A stretch of DNA of 51,287 nucleotides from DATIKM01 sp035477595. GTDB taxonomy: Bacteria; Armatimonadota; Chthonomonadetes; Chthonomonadales; CAJBBX01. Under the pieces are notes generated by a model. It did not search any database. It saw nothing but the letters and a program-made list of their open reading frames with translations, and was not told where the DNA came from. A program made the position numbers and the translations under genes. The stretch is from positions 1 to 51,287 of the forward strand of contig DATIKM010000091.1 of assembly GCA_035477595.1 (NCBI GenBank), given 5' to 3'. Position 1 is the stretch's first letter; each line of letters opens with the position of its first letter. Shown piece by piece: positions 34,812-44,243 of this stretch.

Positions 34812-35447
34812 ATGCAGATCGTGCAGTACGTGGTTGGCCCGATGTTGAACCTGTGCTATGCCCTTGTGGACGAGGAGACCGGCTGCTCCGTCGTCGTGGA
34901 CCCGGCGTTTGGGAGCGCAGGCGTGCTCGATGACCTGATCGCGCGCGGTCTGCGCATCACCGGCGTGGTGAACACGCACGCACACCTAGACCACGTGGCC
35001 GAGAACGCGCGCTTCGTAGCGGCGAGCGGTGCGCCGCTCATCGCGCATGAAGACGAGCGGCCCAACTATGCCTCGCTGCCCGAGCAGGCATCGTGGTTCG
35101 GCGTCGCGCCACCTGATCCCGTCGAGCCCACGGTGTGGCTACGCGATGGCGACACGCTGGCCGTCGGGGGTGCGTCACTGAAGGTTCTGCATACCCCGGG
35201 CCACTCACCGGGTGGTCTCTCGCTGCTGGGGGAGGGGTTCGTGCTGGTGGGCGATGTCCTGTTCGCCGGCAGCATCGGTCGCGCCGACCTGCCCGGCGGC
35301 GACCCCGGGCTGCTCATCGCCACGATCCGTGAGAAGCTCCTGTCGCTCCCGGACGACACCATCGTGTACCCTGGCCACGGCGACTCCGCTACCGACACCC
35401 ATCGGACCACGATCGGCCGAGAGCGTCGCACGAACCCGTTCCTGTGA
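34812..35447 (+). CDS. glyoxalase II-like metallo-beta-lactamase-fold hydrolase
   Basis: The 211-residue protein has the dinuclear metal motif THAHLDH (HxHxDH at 56-61), then HTPGHSPGG, a VGDVLFAGSIGRADLPGGD stretch and VYPGHGDS. This fits the YcbL/glyoxalase II subgroup, which hydrolyses thioesters such as hydroxyacylglutathione. ATG 34812 has aaggag five to six bases upstream. The RADLPGGD segment is common in persulfide dioxygenase-like relatives too, so the exact substrate is open. Confidence 0.88.
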   Translation: MQIVQYVVGPMLNLCYALVDEETGCSVVVDPAFGSAGVLDDLIARGLRITGVVNTHAHLDHVAENARFVAASGAPLIAHEDERPNYASLPEQASWFGVAPPDPVEPTVWLRDGDTLAVGGASLKVLHTPGHSPGGLSLLGEGFVLVGDVLFAGSIGRADLPGGDPGLLIATIREKLLSLPDDTIVYPGHGDSATDTHRTTIGRERRTNPFL

Positions 35448-35480
35448 GGGCATCGGCGGGATTGGCTGCAGCAGCGGCGG

Positions 35481-35498
35481 CCCTGAGCATGATCAGGG
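35481..35498. terminator. small hairpin between convergent genes
   Basis: CCCTGA (35481-35486) pairs with TCAGGG (35493-35498) around a six-base loop. It lies between the hydrolase stop and the stop of the opposite SLBB gene. The stem is short and has no T-run, so the terminator role is a guess from position. Confidence 0.25.
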
Positions 35499-35556
35499 AG
35501 TGGACCAGGCTGTGGTCGGTGCGCCGCAAGACGTACCTGCGCGGTGACGGCGAGGG

Positions 35557-36786
35557 CTAGAAGAGGAACAAGCGGAGCAGCAGCGTGCCGATGTCCAGCA
35601 AGGGCGAGCGAGGGCGCTTGCGTTCCGGCACCTGCACCATGTCGCCAGGCTCAAGCGCGATATCCCTGCGCTGGCCCGAGGCGATCTCGTCGTAGTTGAT
35701 CGTGACGGGCCTGGCCTGCGCGGGGTCCGTCAGCATCCCCCGGATCAGCACGACCGCGCCGCGGTCCGCATCGGGCCGGAAACCCCCGGCCTGCACGATC
35801 GCTTCGGTGAGCGTCACCGGTCTCCGCAGCTCGAACGTGCCGGGCGAGGCCACAGCGCCGACGACTGAGCAGCGGCGGCCTGTGTCACGGGGCATCACGA
35901 AGACCGTGTCGTCCGGCTGAAGCGGCACATTGTCGGTGAGCACGCCTGCAATCGCGCGGGATCCGTCTACGGTAAGGACCGCCGCGCGACCGACACGCCG
36001 GACGACGACCCGGTCCGTGTCCGCGCTCGCGAGCATCCCACCTGCGTCGCCCAGGGCGTCGCGCACGGTCATTCCTGCTCGGTAGGGCGCCATGCCCGGC
36101 CGCGCTACCTCGCCCAGCACGGCGACGGTCCGCGCGACCGTCGGCGCTGCGAGAGCCGGAATGGCGACGGTGTCGCCGTCCTGCAGCTCAGGGTCGGCGC
36201 GGCTGTTGGCATCGGCTCCGCGGAAGTCAACGTTCAGGGTGATCCGCGTGTCGTGCTCCGTTCGCGCGATCCGTATTGCGGAGAGGTCCGCATTGGGCAG
36301 GTAGCTTGTCTCTGCCAGCGCGTCCGAGAGGCGCGCGCCTCGCGCCAGGCGGATTGGCCCATTGCGGAAGGTGGCGCCCTGCACCAGCACGGTGATGCGC
36401 GGTATACGCGCGATGCCCACCGTTACGTCGGGCGCGGCAACGAAGTAGCGCTCCACCGCTCTGAGCACGAGGCGCTCAGCTTCCGCCGCCGTTGACCCCG
36501 CCACCGGGATCAGGGGGATCGGCTCGCCACCCACGCGCAGCTGGAGGTTGCCTCGCTCGTCGACCGGGAACTCGCCCGTAAGCTCCCGTTCGTCCACAGC
36601 GTGCAGGGAGACGCGCACCGCCAGGGCGAAACCGGGGCGAATGCGCGTGTCAGGCCTAGCGAGCGGGTCCAGCCGGCCGATGTCTGCGCCGGCGTGCGAC
36701 AGCCCGGCGCACATGAGCCAGAGAACAGCGAGCGCCCGCACGGCGGGTCGCATCACAACGCAGGTGCCCCAGAGACGTTCAGCCAT
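35557..36786 (-). CDS. polysaccharide export protein with SLBB repeats (Wza-like)
   Basis: The 409-residue protein starts with a likely signal peptide (RPAVRALAVLWLMCAGLSHA). A poly_export domain follows (about 40-130, TRIRPGFALAVRV to APDVTVGIARI). Two to three SLBB domains come next, seen as VLVQGATFRNGPIRL, VLGEVARPGMAPYRAGMTV and VVGAVASPGTFELRRPVTL. Each is followed by a QDGDTVAIP/QPDDTVFV/EPGDMVQVP turn. Such proteins form outer-membrane or periplasmic channels for exopolysaccharide. The minus-strand ATG 36786 is preferred over 36753 because ggag lies five to six bases before it. No Wzc-type kinase is adjacent. Confidence 0.88.
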   Translation of the reverse strand: MAERLWGTCVVMRPAVRALAVLWLMCAGLSHAGADIGRLDPLARPDTRIRPGFALAVRVSLHAVDERELTGEFPVDERGNLQLRVGGEPIPLIPVAGSTAAEAERLVLRAVERYFVAAPDVTVGIARIPRITVLVQGATFRNGPIRLARGARLSDALAETSYLPNADLSAIRIARTEHDTRITLNVDFRGADANSRADPELQDGDTVAIPALAAPTVARTVAVLGEVARPGMAPYRAGMTVRDALGDAGGMLASADTDRVVVRRVGRAAVLTVDGSRAIAGVLTDNVPLQPDDTVFVMPRDTGRRCSVVGAVASPGTFELRRPVTLTEAIVQAGGFRPDADRGAVVLIRGMLTDPAQARPVTINYDEIASGQRRDIALEPGDMVQVPERKRPRSPLLDIGTLLLRLFLF

Positions 36787-37063
36787 CGATCTCCACATGG
36801 TAACGGCGCCTGGCGCGCGGCAGCAGCGCGCGTCCGCCTCGAGCGCCAACCGGTACGTTCACGAGCCTGCTGCTGGAGCGCCCGTGCGGACCAGCGTCTC
36901 ACCATTGGCGGGAGGCGGCGCCGGTACACCCGAAGAGGGCGGGGGGTCCGGCGTCCGGCCCCGACCAGTTCCGTTGAGCGTGAGCCAGCGTGCGGCAGGC
37001 CCTGCTGCGGTCTCACCACACCGTACCACAGGCCATTCCACGAGTCAAACTCGCCGTGTGGGG

Positions 37064-37087
37064 TATATTAACCACCGAGGTGGTGAA
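37064..37087 (+). promoter_or_regulatory. -10 element and overlapping operator-like palindrome of the TrmB gene
   Basis: TATATT (37064-37069) is a good -10 element with no clear -35. It overlaps TTAACCACC-GA-GGTGGTGAA (37068-37087), a palindrome with nine-base arms and one mismatch. The right arm contains the purine stretch that should bind the ribosome before ATG 37089. A protein bound here would block both transcription and translation, which suits autoregulation by the TrmB-like product. Confidence 0.5.
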
Positions 37088-37088
37088 T

Positions 37089-37826
37089 ATGACTGTCGGT
37101 CCCTCCGCGGAGGCGCTTCTCGGCCTCACGGAGTACGAAGCACGCGTCTACCGGGCGATGTTGGAGGAAGGCCCCGCGACCGCCTACCGCCTGGGCGTGC
37201 GGTCAGGAGTGCCACTATCGCGCGTGTATGGCGTGGTGGCGCGGCTGGCCGAGAAGGGCGCCGCCGTTGCCGGCGCCGGTGACCCGCGGACGTTCCGGGC
37301 GGTCCCGCCAGGGCGGCTGATCGCGGACGCGAGAGAGAGGGCCATGGCATCGCTCAACCGGCTCGAGCGAGAGTTGAGCGCTCTGGGTGGAGTCGGGCAC
37401 GGCAAGGAGCCCATCTGGATCGCGGGTGAGCAGGCGGCGCTCGCAGCGGCCATAGGCCTGCTGAGGTGCGGCGGTGTGGAGGTGCTGTGGGCAGCCGGCC
37501 CTGAGGCTGCGCCGGAGCTGCTCGACGCCGCTCGACGCTCCCGGGTTGCGTGTCCCCCCCCGGCGCAGTTCCCGGAGGGCAAGGCCGATCCGTGGGCATT
37601 CGTGGTTGCGGCGCCGGGGCAAGGTATGCTGGTTGGTCGGCTGCGCGCTGGCGGCGGAGCGGCGATGGTGCCGGGCGCGCTGCCAGCGGCACTAGCTACG
37701 GCTGCGCTGGCTCCGCGGCGGCGGGGCGCGGCCCACGCCAAGCCACTGCCGGCGCACGATGGGTTGGCTCACGACTGGTTGGAGTACGAGGCGCGCAAGC
37801 AGAACCGCCTGCTGAGCGCTCATTGA
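37089..37826 (+). CDS. TrmB-family transcriptional regulator
   Basis: The 245-residue protein has a winged helix at about 5-75 (LLGLTEYEARVYRAMLEEGP, then AYRLGVRSGVPLSRVYGVVA). The short coiled-coil linker ARERAMASLNRLERELSAL and a C-terminal effector-like domain follow, as in TrmB. TrmB proteins usually sense sugars, mostly in archaea and some bacteria. Its C-terminal part here has little similarity to known sugar-binding halves. The stop overlaps the upstream ATG of the ahcY frame (TGATG), and ahcY translation most likely starts 50 bases later. It may control methyl-cycle genes. Confidence 0.82.
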   Translation: MTVGPSAEALLGLTEYEARVYRAMLEEGPATAYRLGVRSGVPLSRVYGVVARLAEKGAAVAGAGDPRTFRAVPPGRLIADARERAMASLNRLERELSALGGVGHGKEPIWIAGEQAALAAAIGLLRCGGVEVLWAAGPEAAPELLDAARRSRVACPPPAQFPEGKADPWAFVVAAPGQGMLVGRLRAGGGAAMVPGALPAALATAALAPRRRGAAHAKPLPAHDGLAHDWLEYEARKQNRLLSAH

Positions 37827-37876
37827 TGGGCGTGTATGACACGATAACCGGGCTGACAGGCATGAGGAGGACATGG

Positions 37877-39139
37877 ATGGCCACGAGCCACGACGTACGC
37901 GACCTCTCGCTGGCGGAGAAGGGCAAGTTGCGGATCGAGTGGGCGGAGATGGAGATGCCGGTGCTGCGCCTCATTCGCGAGCGCTTTGAGCGCGAGAAGC
38001 CGCTGGCCGGCCTGAACCTCACCGCCTGTCTGCACGTCACCACGGAGACCGCCAACTTGGCGATCACGCTCAAGGCGGGTGGCGCAACGGTGGCGCTGTG
38101 CGCATCCAATCCGCTCTCCACCCAGGATGACGTCGCCGCCGCGCTCGTGAAGGAGTACGGCATCGCGACCTACGCCATCAAGGGCGAGGACAACGACACC
38201 TACTACAGGCACATCCACGCGGCGCTGGACGTGCGGCCGCACCTCACCATGGACGACGGCGCGGACACGGTGGGGGTGATACACAGTGACCGCAAGGAAC
38301 TGATCGACACGATCATCGGCGGCACCGAGGAAACGACGACCGGTGTCATCCGGCTCCGCGCGATGGCGGCACAGGGAGTTCTGCGCTACCCGATCGTCGC
38401 GGTCAACGACGCCGACACGAAGCACCTTTTCGACAACCGCTACGGGACGGGGCAGAGCACGATTGACGGGATTATCCGCGCCACCAACCGGCTGCTCGCC
38501 GGCAGCACGCTGGTTATCGCGGGTTACGGCTGGTGCGGGCGAGGAGTGGCGATGCGCGGCCGCGGCATGGGCGCCCGGGTTGTCATCACCGAGGTCAGGC
38601 CGATTCGCGCGCTGGAAGCCGTGATGGATGGCTTCGAGGTCATGCAAATGGAGCAGGCCGCCCGTGTGGGCGACCAGTTCTGTACGCTGACGGGCGACAT
38701 ACACGTGCTGAGGCCGGAGCACTTCGCTGTGATGAAGGACGGCGCCATCATCAGCAACTCGGGGCACTTTAACGTGGAGATAGACCTCGAGGGCCTGGCG
38801 GCCACGGCAGTGGGTGTGCGGCAGGTGCGCGAGTTCGTGCAGGAGTACACGATGCCGGATGGCCGGCGCCTCTACGTGCTGGGCGAGGGCCGGCTGATCA
38901 ACCTGGCAGCGGCCGAGGGGCACCCGGCCAGCGTGATGGACATGTCCTTTGCCAACCAGGCGCTGTGCGCCGAGCACATGGCGCGCCATGCCGCCGACCT
39001 CGAGCGGCGCGTCTACCCGGTACCCAGGGAGATCGACGACGAGATCGCCCGCCTGAAGCTGACCGCCATGGGCATCGGCATCGACACCCTGACGGAGGAG
39101 CAGGTGCAGTACCTTTCGTCGTGGGAGATGGGCACCTAG
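37877..39139 (+). CDS. ahcY: S-adenosylhomocysteine hydrolase
   Basis: AhcY splits S-adenosylhomocysteine into adenosine and homocysteine, with bound NAD, and clears the product inhibitor of methyltransferases. The 420-residue form lacks the roughly 40-residue insert of the long bacterial/eukaryotic type, like Thermotoga and archaeal enzymes. Motifs: HVTTETANLAI, NDADTKHLFDNRYGTGQS, the NAD loop GYGWCGRG, and the terminal MDMSFANQALC region. ATG 37877 is chosen for its strong gaggagg six bases upstream; ATG 37826 is possible. Paired with a TrmB-like regulator just upstream. Confidence 0.95.
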   Translation: MATSHDVRDLSLAEKGKLRIEWAEMEMPVLRLIRERFEREKPLAGLNLTACLHVTTETANLAITLKAGGATVALCASNPLSTQDDVAAALVKEYGIATYAIKGEDNDTYYRHIHAALDVRPHLTMDDGADTVGVIHSDRKELIDTIIGGTEETTTGVIRLRAMAAQGVLRYPIVAVNDADTKHLFDNRYGTGQSTIDGIIRATNRLLAGSTLVIAGYGWCGRGVAMRGRGMGARVVITEVRPIRALEAVMDGFEVMQMEQAARVGDQFCTLTGDIHVLRPEHFAVMKDGAIISNSGHFNVEIDLEGLAATAVGVRQVREFVQEYTMPDGRRLYVLGEGRLINLAAAEGHPASVMDMSFANQALCAEHMARHAADLERRVYPVPREIDDEIARLKLTAMGIGIDTLTEEQVQYLSSWEMGT

Positions 39140-39351
39140 AACCAGAGCGCGTCCGCGCCGTCCAACCTAGAAGGAGCCACCTGTCCCGTCGCGCTCCGTG
39201 CGTGGCGGGGCGGGTGGTGGTACACTCGCCACGGGAGCGTGCCGACCGGAATCGGCGAGCGTTCCCGGACCTGGCCCGTCCGCCCGACGACGCGCGGCGC
39301 CTGCGCGCACAGCCGGGGGATCGGGCGCGCGGGGTCGCGAAAGGACGGCAC

Positions 39352-40017
39352 ATGGACCGGAAGCGGCGAACCGCCTTCACCCTGATCGAGCTACTCGTCG
39401 TCATCGCCATCATCGGCATTCTGGCGGCGATGCTCTTCCCCGTGTTCGCCACCGCACGTGAGAAGGCGCGCCAACTCGTCTGCGTCTCTAACGTGCGGCA
39501 ACTGGGGCTCGCCATGACGATGTACACGTCCGACTACGATGGCCAGTACCCCGCGCAGGATCGCCTGTTCATCGACCCATGCTGCCCGTTCTGGCTCGAT
39601 GTGGCCTACGGCGTTCCCGACTGGTACAGCTCCCCTTACGTGAACTGGGCGCAGGCCATATTCCCCTACGTGCGCAGCGTCGAGGTCTACCAGTGTAAGT
39701 CGCACAGGGGATGGACCCAGAACTCCAACACGGCCTCGCCAGGCACCAGTTACGTGCTGAACGGCTTCGCTGCCGCCCGGTCGGAGGCCGCAGTCACGGA
39801 GCCGAGCCGGATCATCCTGCTCTGGGACTACCGCTACCTGACCTCCTTCGCGGTGGCGAACCCTGTGCCGACCGGCTGGTCGTGGTACCCGGGGTGGGCG
39901 CCACACAACGAGCAGCACAACTGCCTCTTTTTCGATGGGCACGTGAAGAACATGCCGGAGCAGGTGTTCCGGGGCCACATGCAGGGCCTGCCGCCCGGCA
40001 ACGCGTTCTCGTTCTGA
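39352..40017 (+). CDS. type IV pilin/pseudopilin-like DUF1559 protein
   Basis: The 221-residue protein has the prepilin N-terminus RRTAFTLIELLVVIAIIGI with the E at the +5 position, ready for prepilin peptidase. It continues LFPVFATAREKARQ, then MYTSDYDGQYP, and near the C-terminus NCLFFDGHVK (the H-x-DG type). Proteins of this exact layout are abundant in Armatimonadota and Planctomycetota and are thought to form surface fibres or secretion pseudopili. aagga lies six bases before ATG 39352. It is followed ten bases later by the CxxC-repeat protein, suggesting co-expression. Confidence 0.92.
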   Translation: MDRKRRTAFTLIELLVVIAIIGILAAMLFPVFATAREKARQLVCVSNVRQLGLAMTMYTSDYDGQYPAQDRLFIDPCCPFWLDVAYGVPDWYSSPYVNWAQAIFPYVRSVEVYQCKSHRGWTQNSNTASPGTSYVLNGFAAARSEAAVTEPSRIILLWDYRYLTSFAVANPVPTGWSWYPGWAPHNEQHNCLFFDGHVKNMPEQVFRGHMQGLPPGNAFSF

Positions 40018-40027
40018 GGGGGATGGC

Positions 40028-40729
40028 ATGCGGCCAACGCTGAACCCGTCGCAGCGTGCGGCGGTGCAGGAAGGAGCCGATGAGCTCAAGAGCCGGCTGC
40101 GAGCCGATCTCTCGCGCTGGTTTCGCGTGCGCCGACACGCGAGCCTGGGGCCGACGGTCGGCTGCATCGCTTGCGACGCCAAGGGCAGGTCGCCATGCGT
40201 GAACTGCGGCGGCGCTGGGAGGATCGGCCCGGTCGTAGATGGTCAGCAGGCGGCGTGCACCAACTGCGACGCCACTGGCAACGTCACGTGCATAGATTGC
40301 GCGGGCTCCGGACTGGTGCCGAACGTCCACCGCAAGAAGGTGATCGTCCTGCTGTCCCTGGGCTGCCTTGCGTGGCTCGTCGTTCTGTTCTGGCTGTGGG
40401 GCGGCGATGTCGCACCGGAGTTTCGGGCCAACCTGCGCGGCGAGGGGGGCGGGCAGTCGATGCCCGAGGCCGCCCGGCGCGGCGTGATGCAGGCTGCGCC
40501 GTCGGGCGCTCCGGGTCCCGGTGTCAGCGCTCCCGGCGCGGCGGTCTTCGGCGGCGGCGCGCCCGCCGGCCAGGGCGCCTTCCCGCAGGGCGGCGGTCAG
40601 ACGGGGGCGCAAGGGGGCGTGTACCAGCAGGGCGGCGGCGTCTCCGGCTTTCAGGGCGGCGGCGCCTCCACCTATCGCGGCGGCGCGGTTCCCCAGCAGG
40701 GAGGCGGCGTGTCGTACCCGCCCCGATAG
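40028..40729 (+). CDS. membrane protein with four CxxCxxxG zinc repeats and a Gly/Gln-rich tail
   Basis: The 233-residue protein carries four DnaJ-like repeats: CIACDAKG, CVNCGGAG, CTNCDATG and CIDCAGSG (cysteine pairs at 46/49, 57/60, 77/80, 88/91), enough for two zinc sites as in the DnaJ cysteine-rich domain. A single membrane span follows (about 104-124). The rest, from about 135, is low-complexity and rich in Gly, Gln, Ala and Pro (GGG, QQGGG, YRGG). No J domain is present. Topology suggests a cytoplasmic zinc head and a disordered tail outside. Ten bases after the pilin gene, it may assist pilin or secretion. Function unknown. Confidence 0.75.
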   Translation: MRPTLNPSQRAAVQEGADELKSRLRADLSRWFRVRRHASLGPTVGCIACDAKGRSPCVNCGGAGRIGPVVDGQQAACTNCDATGNVTCIDCAGSGLVPNVHRKKVIVLLSLGCLAWLVVLFWLWGGDVAPEFRANLRGEGGGQSMPEAARRGVMQAAPSGAPGPGVSAPGAAVFGGGAPAGQGAFPQGGGQTGAQGGVYQQGGGVSGFQGGGASTYRGGAVPQQGGGVSYPPR

Positions 40730-40762
40730 CTCCCCGGCTCTCGCAGTCGCGTGAACAGGGGA

Positions 40763-40788
40763 GCGGGCCGGTTCTCGATCCGGCCCGC
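40763..40788. terminator. strong hairpin between convergent genes
   Basis: GCGGGCCGG (40763-40771) and CCGGCCCGC (40780-40788) form a perfect nine-base stem with an eight-base loop, between the stops of the zinc-repeat and flotillin genes. A CCCCCTC stretch, not a T-run, follows on the plus strand. A bidirectional terminator is likely by position and strength. Confidence 0.55.
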
Positions 40789-40821
40789 CCCCCTCATTCG
40801 CTGCTGTGGCATAGCAGAGGG

Positions 40822-42498
40822 TCAGGGGGTGGGTGACGTGGAAGCGCCGGCCGCCGGCGGGGTCGCGGCTGTCGCTTCCTCTGCCGTCTCCGTGGCAGCC
40901 CCCTTGGTGGCGGCGGAGCCGCTCACGGCTGGCACCCGGCTCACCAGGTCCGAGAGCTTCAGGCCCGTCATCGCCTCGATCACGGGTGGCACCTGGGCCA
41001 TGATGCCCGTAACCTCGTGGGTGAGCCGACTCGCCCCCACGCCCTCGCCGCTCGTGTTGACCATCACGATCTTGTCGACACGGCTCAGAGGAGCGGCCAC
41101 CGCCTGCGCCATCGCCGGGAGCTTCTCGATGATCATCTGCGCCACGGCTGCCTCGTTGTAGGCGCGGAACGCTTCGGCTCGCTTCGACATGGCCGTGGCC
41201 TCGGCGAGCCCGCGAGCGCGCACCGACTCCGCTTCGGCGAGTCCCTTCGCTTCGATCGCCTTTGCCTCCGCGAGGCCGCGCGCCTCGATCGCCGTCGCGT
41301 CGGCAAGGGCCTTTGCCTTGTTGACCTCTGCCTCGACGAGCCCGCGCACGCGGTTCGCCTCCGCCTCCGACTGCCCCGACTTCTGCACGACGTCGGCCTG
41401 CGCGAAGCCGGTGGTCTTGGACGCCTCTGCCTGCCCGAGGGCCGTGGCCTTGAGCCGAAACTGCTCGGCCTCCGCGATGGTCTGGATTCGCGTCCGCTCC
41501 GCTTCCGCCGGACGCTGGACGGTGGCGATGAGCTCCCTCTCCCTGCGCGAGATCTCCTTGTCCTCGAGTTCCGTCTGCTTCATCTTCTCGACGATCTGCA
41601 CCTGGACCGCCTGCTCGCGCACTGCCTGCTCGGTCTTGTACCTCTGGAGGTCGTAGGCAAGGTCGGCCTCGGCCTTCTTCTGGTTGACGGCGGCGTTATA
41701 GTCCTGCACCTTCAGGCTGTAGTCTCGGTCCGCCTCGGCGATCTTTGTCTCGGCCTCGAACTTGGCGATGGATGCCGCCTGCTGCGCCTGGGCCGAGCGG
41801 ATCGTCGCGTCCCGGTTGGCCTCCGCCTCGCCGATCTGTGCGTCGCGCTTCACCTGCGCGATCCGCGTCTTGCCGATGGCCTCGAGGTATCCGCGACTGT
41901 CCGATATCTCGCGAATGGTGAAGCTGACGACCTCGAGGCCCATGTTCGTAAGGTCGCCGGCCGAGACTTCGGCCACGCGCTGGGCGAAGGTGTCGTGGGC
42001 AGCGTACACTTCCTCGACAGTCAGGGTGCCCAGGATGGCGCGCAGGTGACCCGCCACCGTCTGGTAGGCGATCTGCTTGATCTCCTCGCGCGTCTTGTTG
42101 AGGAACTGCTCGGCGGCCGTGCGGATGGAGACGTCGTCTCCGCGGACCTTGATCTGCGCGACCCCGTCCACTTTGATGGGCACGCCCATCTTCGTGTACA
42201 TCTCGGGCGTCACGATGTCGAGCGTGATCAGCTCGAGCGACATCACCTCGACTCGCTCCGTCAGGGGGTTCACCAGGGAGCCGCCGCCCTTTACGATGCG
42301 GAAGCCGATTCGGCGGCGATCGCCGCCCTCGTCCATCAGCACCTCACCCTTGCCGCCAGAGATGACCAGCACCTCATTGGGGCCCACCTTGCGGTACATG
42401 GCCCGGTAGATGGTGATGATCGTGAAGACGAGCACGACCAGCACCACCGCGCCTGCGCCAAGGTACAGGAAGAACTGATCGAGCGGCAACGCGGGCAT
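40822..42498 (-). CDS. flotillin-family membrane scaffold protein
   Basis: Flotillins (YuaG/FloT type) organise membrane microdomains. The 558-residue protein has an N-terminal membrane anchor (about 8-32) and an SPFH/PHB domain (about 38-210, with VLVISGGKG and GLEVVSFTIREISD). A long Ala/Glu-rich coiled coil (about 225-460) contains repeats of the AEAKAIEAKGLAEAES type. A C-terminal low-complexity AT-rich-residue tail ends it. ATG 42498 has aggaggg upstream. It follows the NfeD-like gene by 49 bases on the same strand; NfeD and flotillin genes are classic partners. Confidence 0.93.
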   Translation of the reverse strand: MPALPLDQFFLYLGAGAVVLVVLVFTIITIYRAMYRKVGPNEVLVISGGKGEVLMDEGGDRRRIGFRIVKGGGSLVNPLTERVEVMSLELITLDIVTPEMYTKMGVPIKVDGVAQIKVRGDDVSIRTAAEQFLNKTREEIKQIAYQTVAGHLRAILGTLTVEEVYAAHDTFAQRVAEVSAGDLTNMGLEVVSFTIREISDSRGYLEAIGKTRIAQVKRDAQIGEAEANRDATIRSAQAQQAASIAKFEAETKIAEADRDYSLKVQDYNAAVNQKKAEADLAYDLQRYKTEQAVREQAVQVQIVEKMKQTELEDKEISRRERELIATVQRPAEAERTRIQTIAEAEQFRLKATALGQAEASKTTGFAQADVVQKSGQSEAEANRVRGLVEAEVNKAKALADATAIEARGLAEAKAIEAKGLAEAESVRARGLAEATAMSKRAEAFRAYNEAAVAQMIIEKLPAMAQAVAAPLSRVDKIVMVNTSGEGVGASRLTHEVTGIMAQVPPVIEAMTGLKLSDLVSRVPAVSGSAATKGAATETAEEATAATPPAAGASTSPTP

Positions 42499-42547
42499 GG
42501 GTACCCTCCTTTCGGGCGTGGCCGCGAACCGCGCCGCGCCCAGCCGA

Positions 42548-43216
42548 CTACAGGTCGATCTTGCTCACGAATGCGGTGTTGTTCTCCATGCGGCGGATGC
42601 GTACAGCAGTGCCGGCCGGTAGGGCCTCATCGGGGTCTTCGCTGACGGCGCGCACCGTCTGGCGCGAGCCCGTGATGGTGTAACAGACCATCCCTGGCCG
42701 GCGTCCCTCGATGCTCGCCAGGACGAGCCCACGACGGCCGACCAGCTCATCCTGCCGATAGTGGCTCGTACCCGTTGCCTGCACGAAGATCCGAGTGATG
42801 ATCAGGTACGCGATGAGCCATAGCCCGAGGCCGCCAGCGGTCGCGCACACGAGGCTCGGCCAGACGGCAAGGCCCATCATCCGTGCGGCGACGCCTACTC
42901 CGCCGAAGCCAAGAAGGAAGCCCGCGACGGCGAGCGGGCTCACATACTGCAGCAGGTTGAACCCGCCTTCGTGGTGAGCCTGAGTCGCACCGTGGCTGCC
43001 GTGGTGCGCGAGTGCCTCGCCCGGGTCGGTCGCCGGCACGTGACCATGCGCATCGGCGGCGCCCACGCCGGCCTCAGCATGGCCAATGGAGTGTGCCGAG
43101 CCGGCGTCAGCGCCGTGGTCGACCACCTGGGAGGCCCCGCTGAGAACCAGAGACACCAGCGTGTACACGCCGCCGAGCATCAGGCAGAACCAGAACGCCA
43201 TGTCCAAGGGGTGCAC
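42548..43216 (-). CDS. NfeD-like membrane protein
   Basis: The 222-residue protein has one membrane span at about 7-27, a His/Ala-rich loop with about a dozen histidines (VDHGADAGSAHSIGHAEAGV, then HHGSHGATQAHHEGG), two further spans (about 90-140), and a C-terminal OB-fold NfeD domain (QDELVGRRGLVLASI to NTAFVSKIDL). This is the short NfeD type without the protease domain. GTG 43216 has gggagg six bases upstream. It is encoded with flotillin and probably works with it in membrane organisation. The His-rich loop could bind metal. Confidence 0.8.
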   Translation of the reverse strand: MHPLDMAFWFCLMLGGVYTLVSLVLSGASQVVDHGADAGSAHSIGHAEAGVGAADAHGHVPATDPGEALAHHGSHGATQAHHEGGFNLLQYVSPLAVAGFLLGFGGVGVAARMMGLAVWPSLVCATAGGLGLWLIAYLIITRIFVQATGTSHYRQDELVGRRGLVLASIEGRRPGMVCYTITGSRQTVRAVSEDPDEALPAGTAVRIRRMENNTAFVSKIDL

Positions 43217-43389
43217 CGGACACCTCCCGCAAAAGGGATTGCGGCCCGCCGGCGGCTGGTGGTGTGCACGGATTGCGGAGGGAGAGCCGTGAGCTGTATT
43301 ATATACGGGCGCGCTTGCGATGGGAAGTCATCATTGCCGCTGCACGACCGTGCGCTAGCGCGCCACCCCAACCCCGGAGGATCCGTGCA

Positions 43390-44151
<762 letters not shown>

Positions 44152-44199
44152 CAGTCGGAAGGGACTCCATGCCGTGGGGAGAGGCGTGGTCCGCTCGGG

Positions 44200-44205
44200 T
44201 ATAAT
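44200..44205 (+). promoter_or_regulatory. -10 element for the 55-residue protein gene
   Basis: A perfect TATAAT stands in GC-rich sequence 38 bases before the TTG start, with no good -35. Transcription from about 44212 would give a short leader carrying the aaggag ribosome-binding site at 44229. Confidence 0.5.
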
Positions 44206-44243
44206 CGTCTCTCGTCGCTTGATCACGCAAGGAGAGGGCAGCG

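Noticed and set aside
35489..35560. A 24-codon plus-strand ORF after the hydrolase gene
   Set aside because: Too short, no ribosome-binding site, and it overlaps the hairpin and the SLBB stop codon.
41017..42645. A 542-residue plus-strand frame opposite flotillin
   Set aside because: It is a shadow created by the Ala/Glu-rich coiled-coil codons of the flotillin gene, which has clear homology and a good ribosome-binding site.
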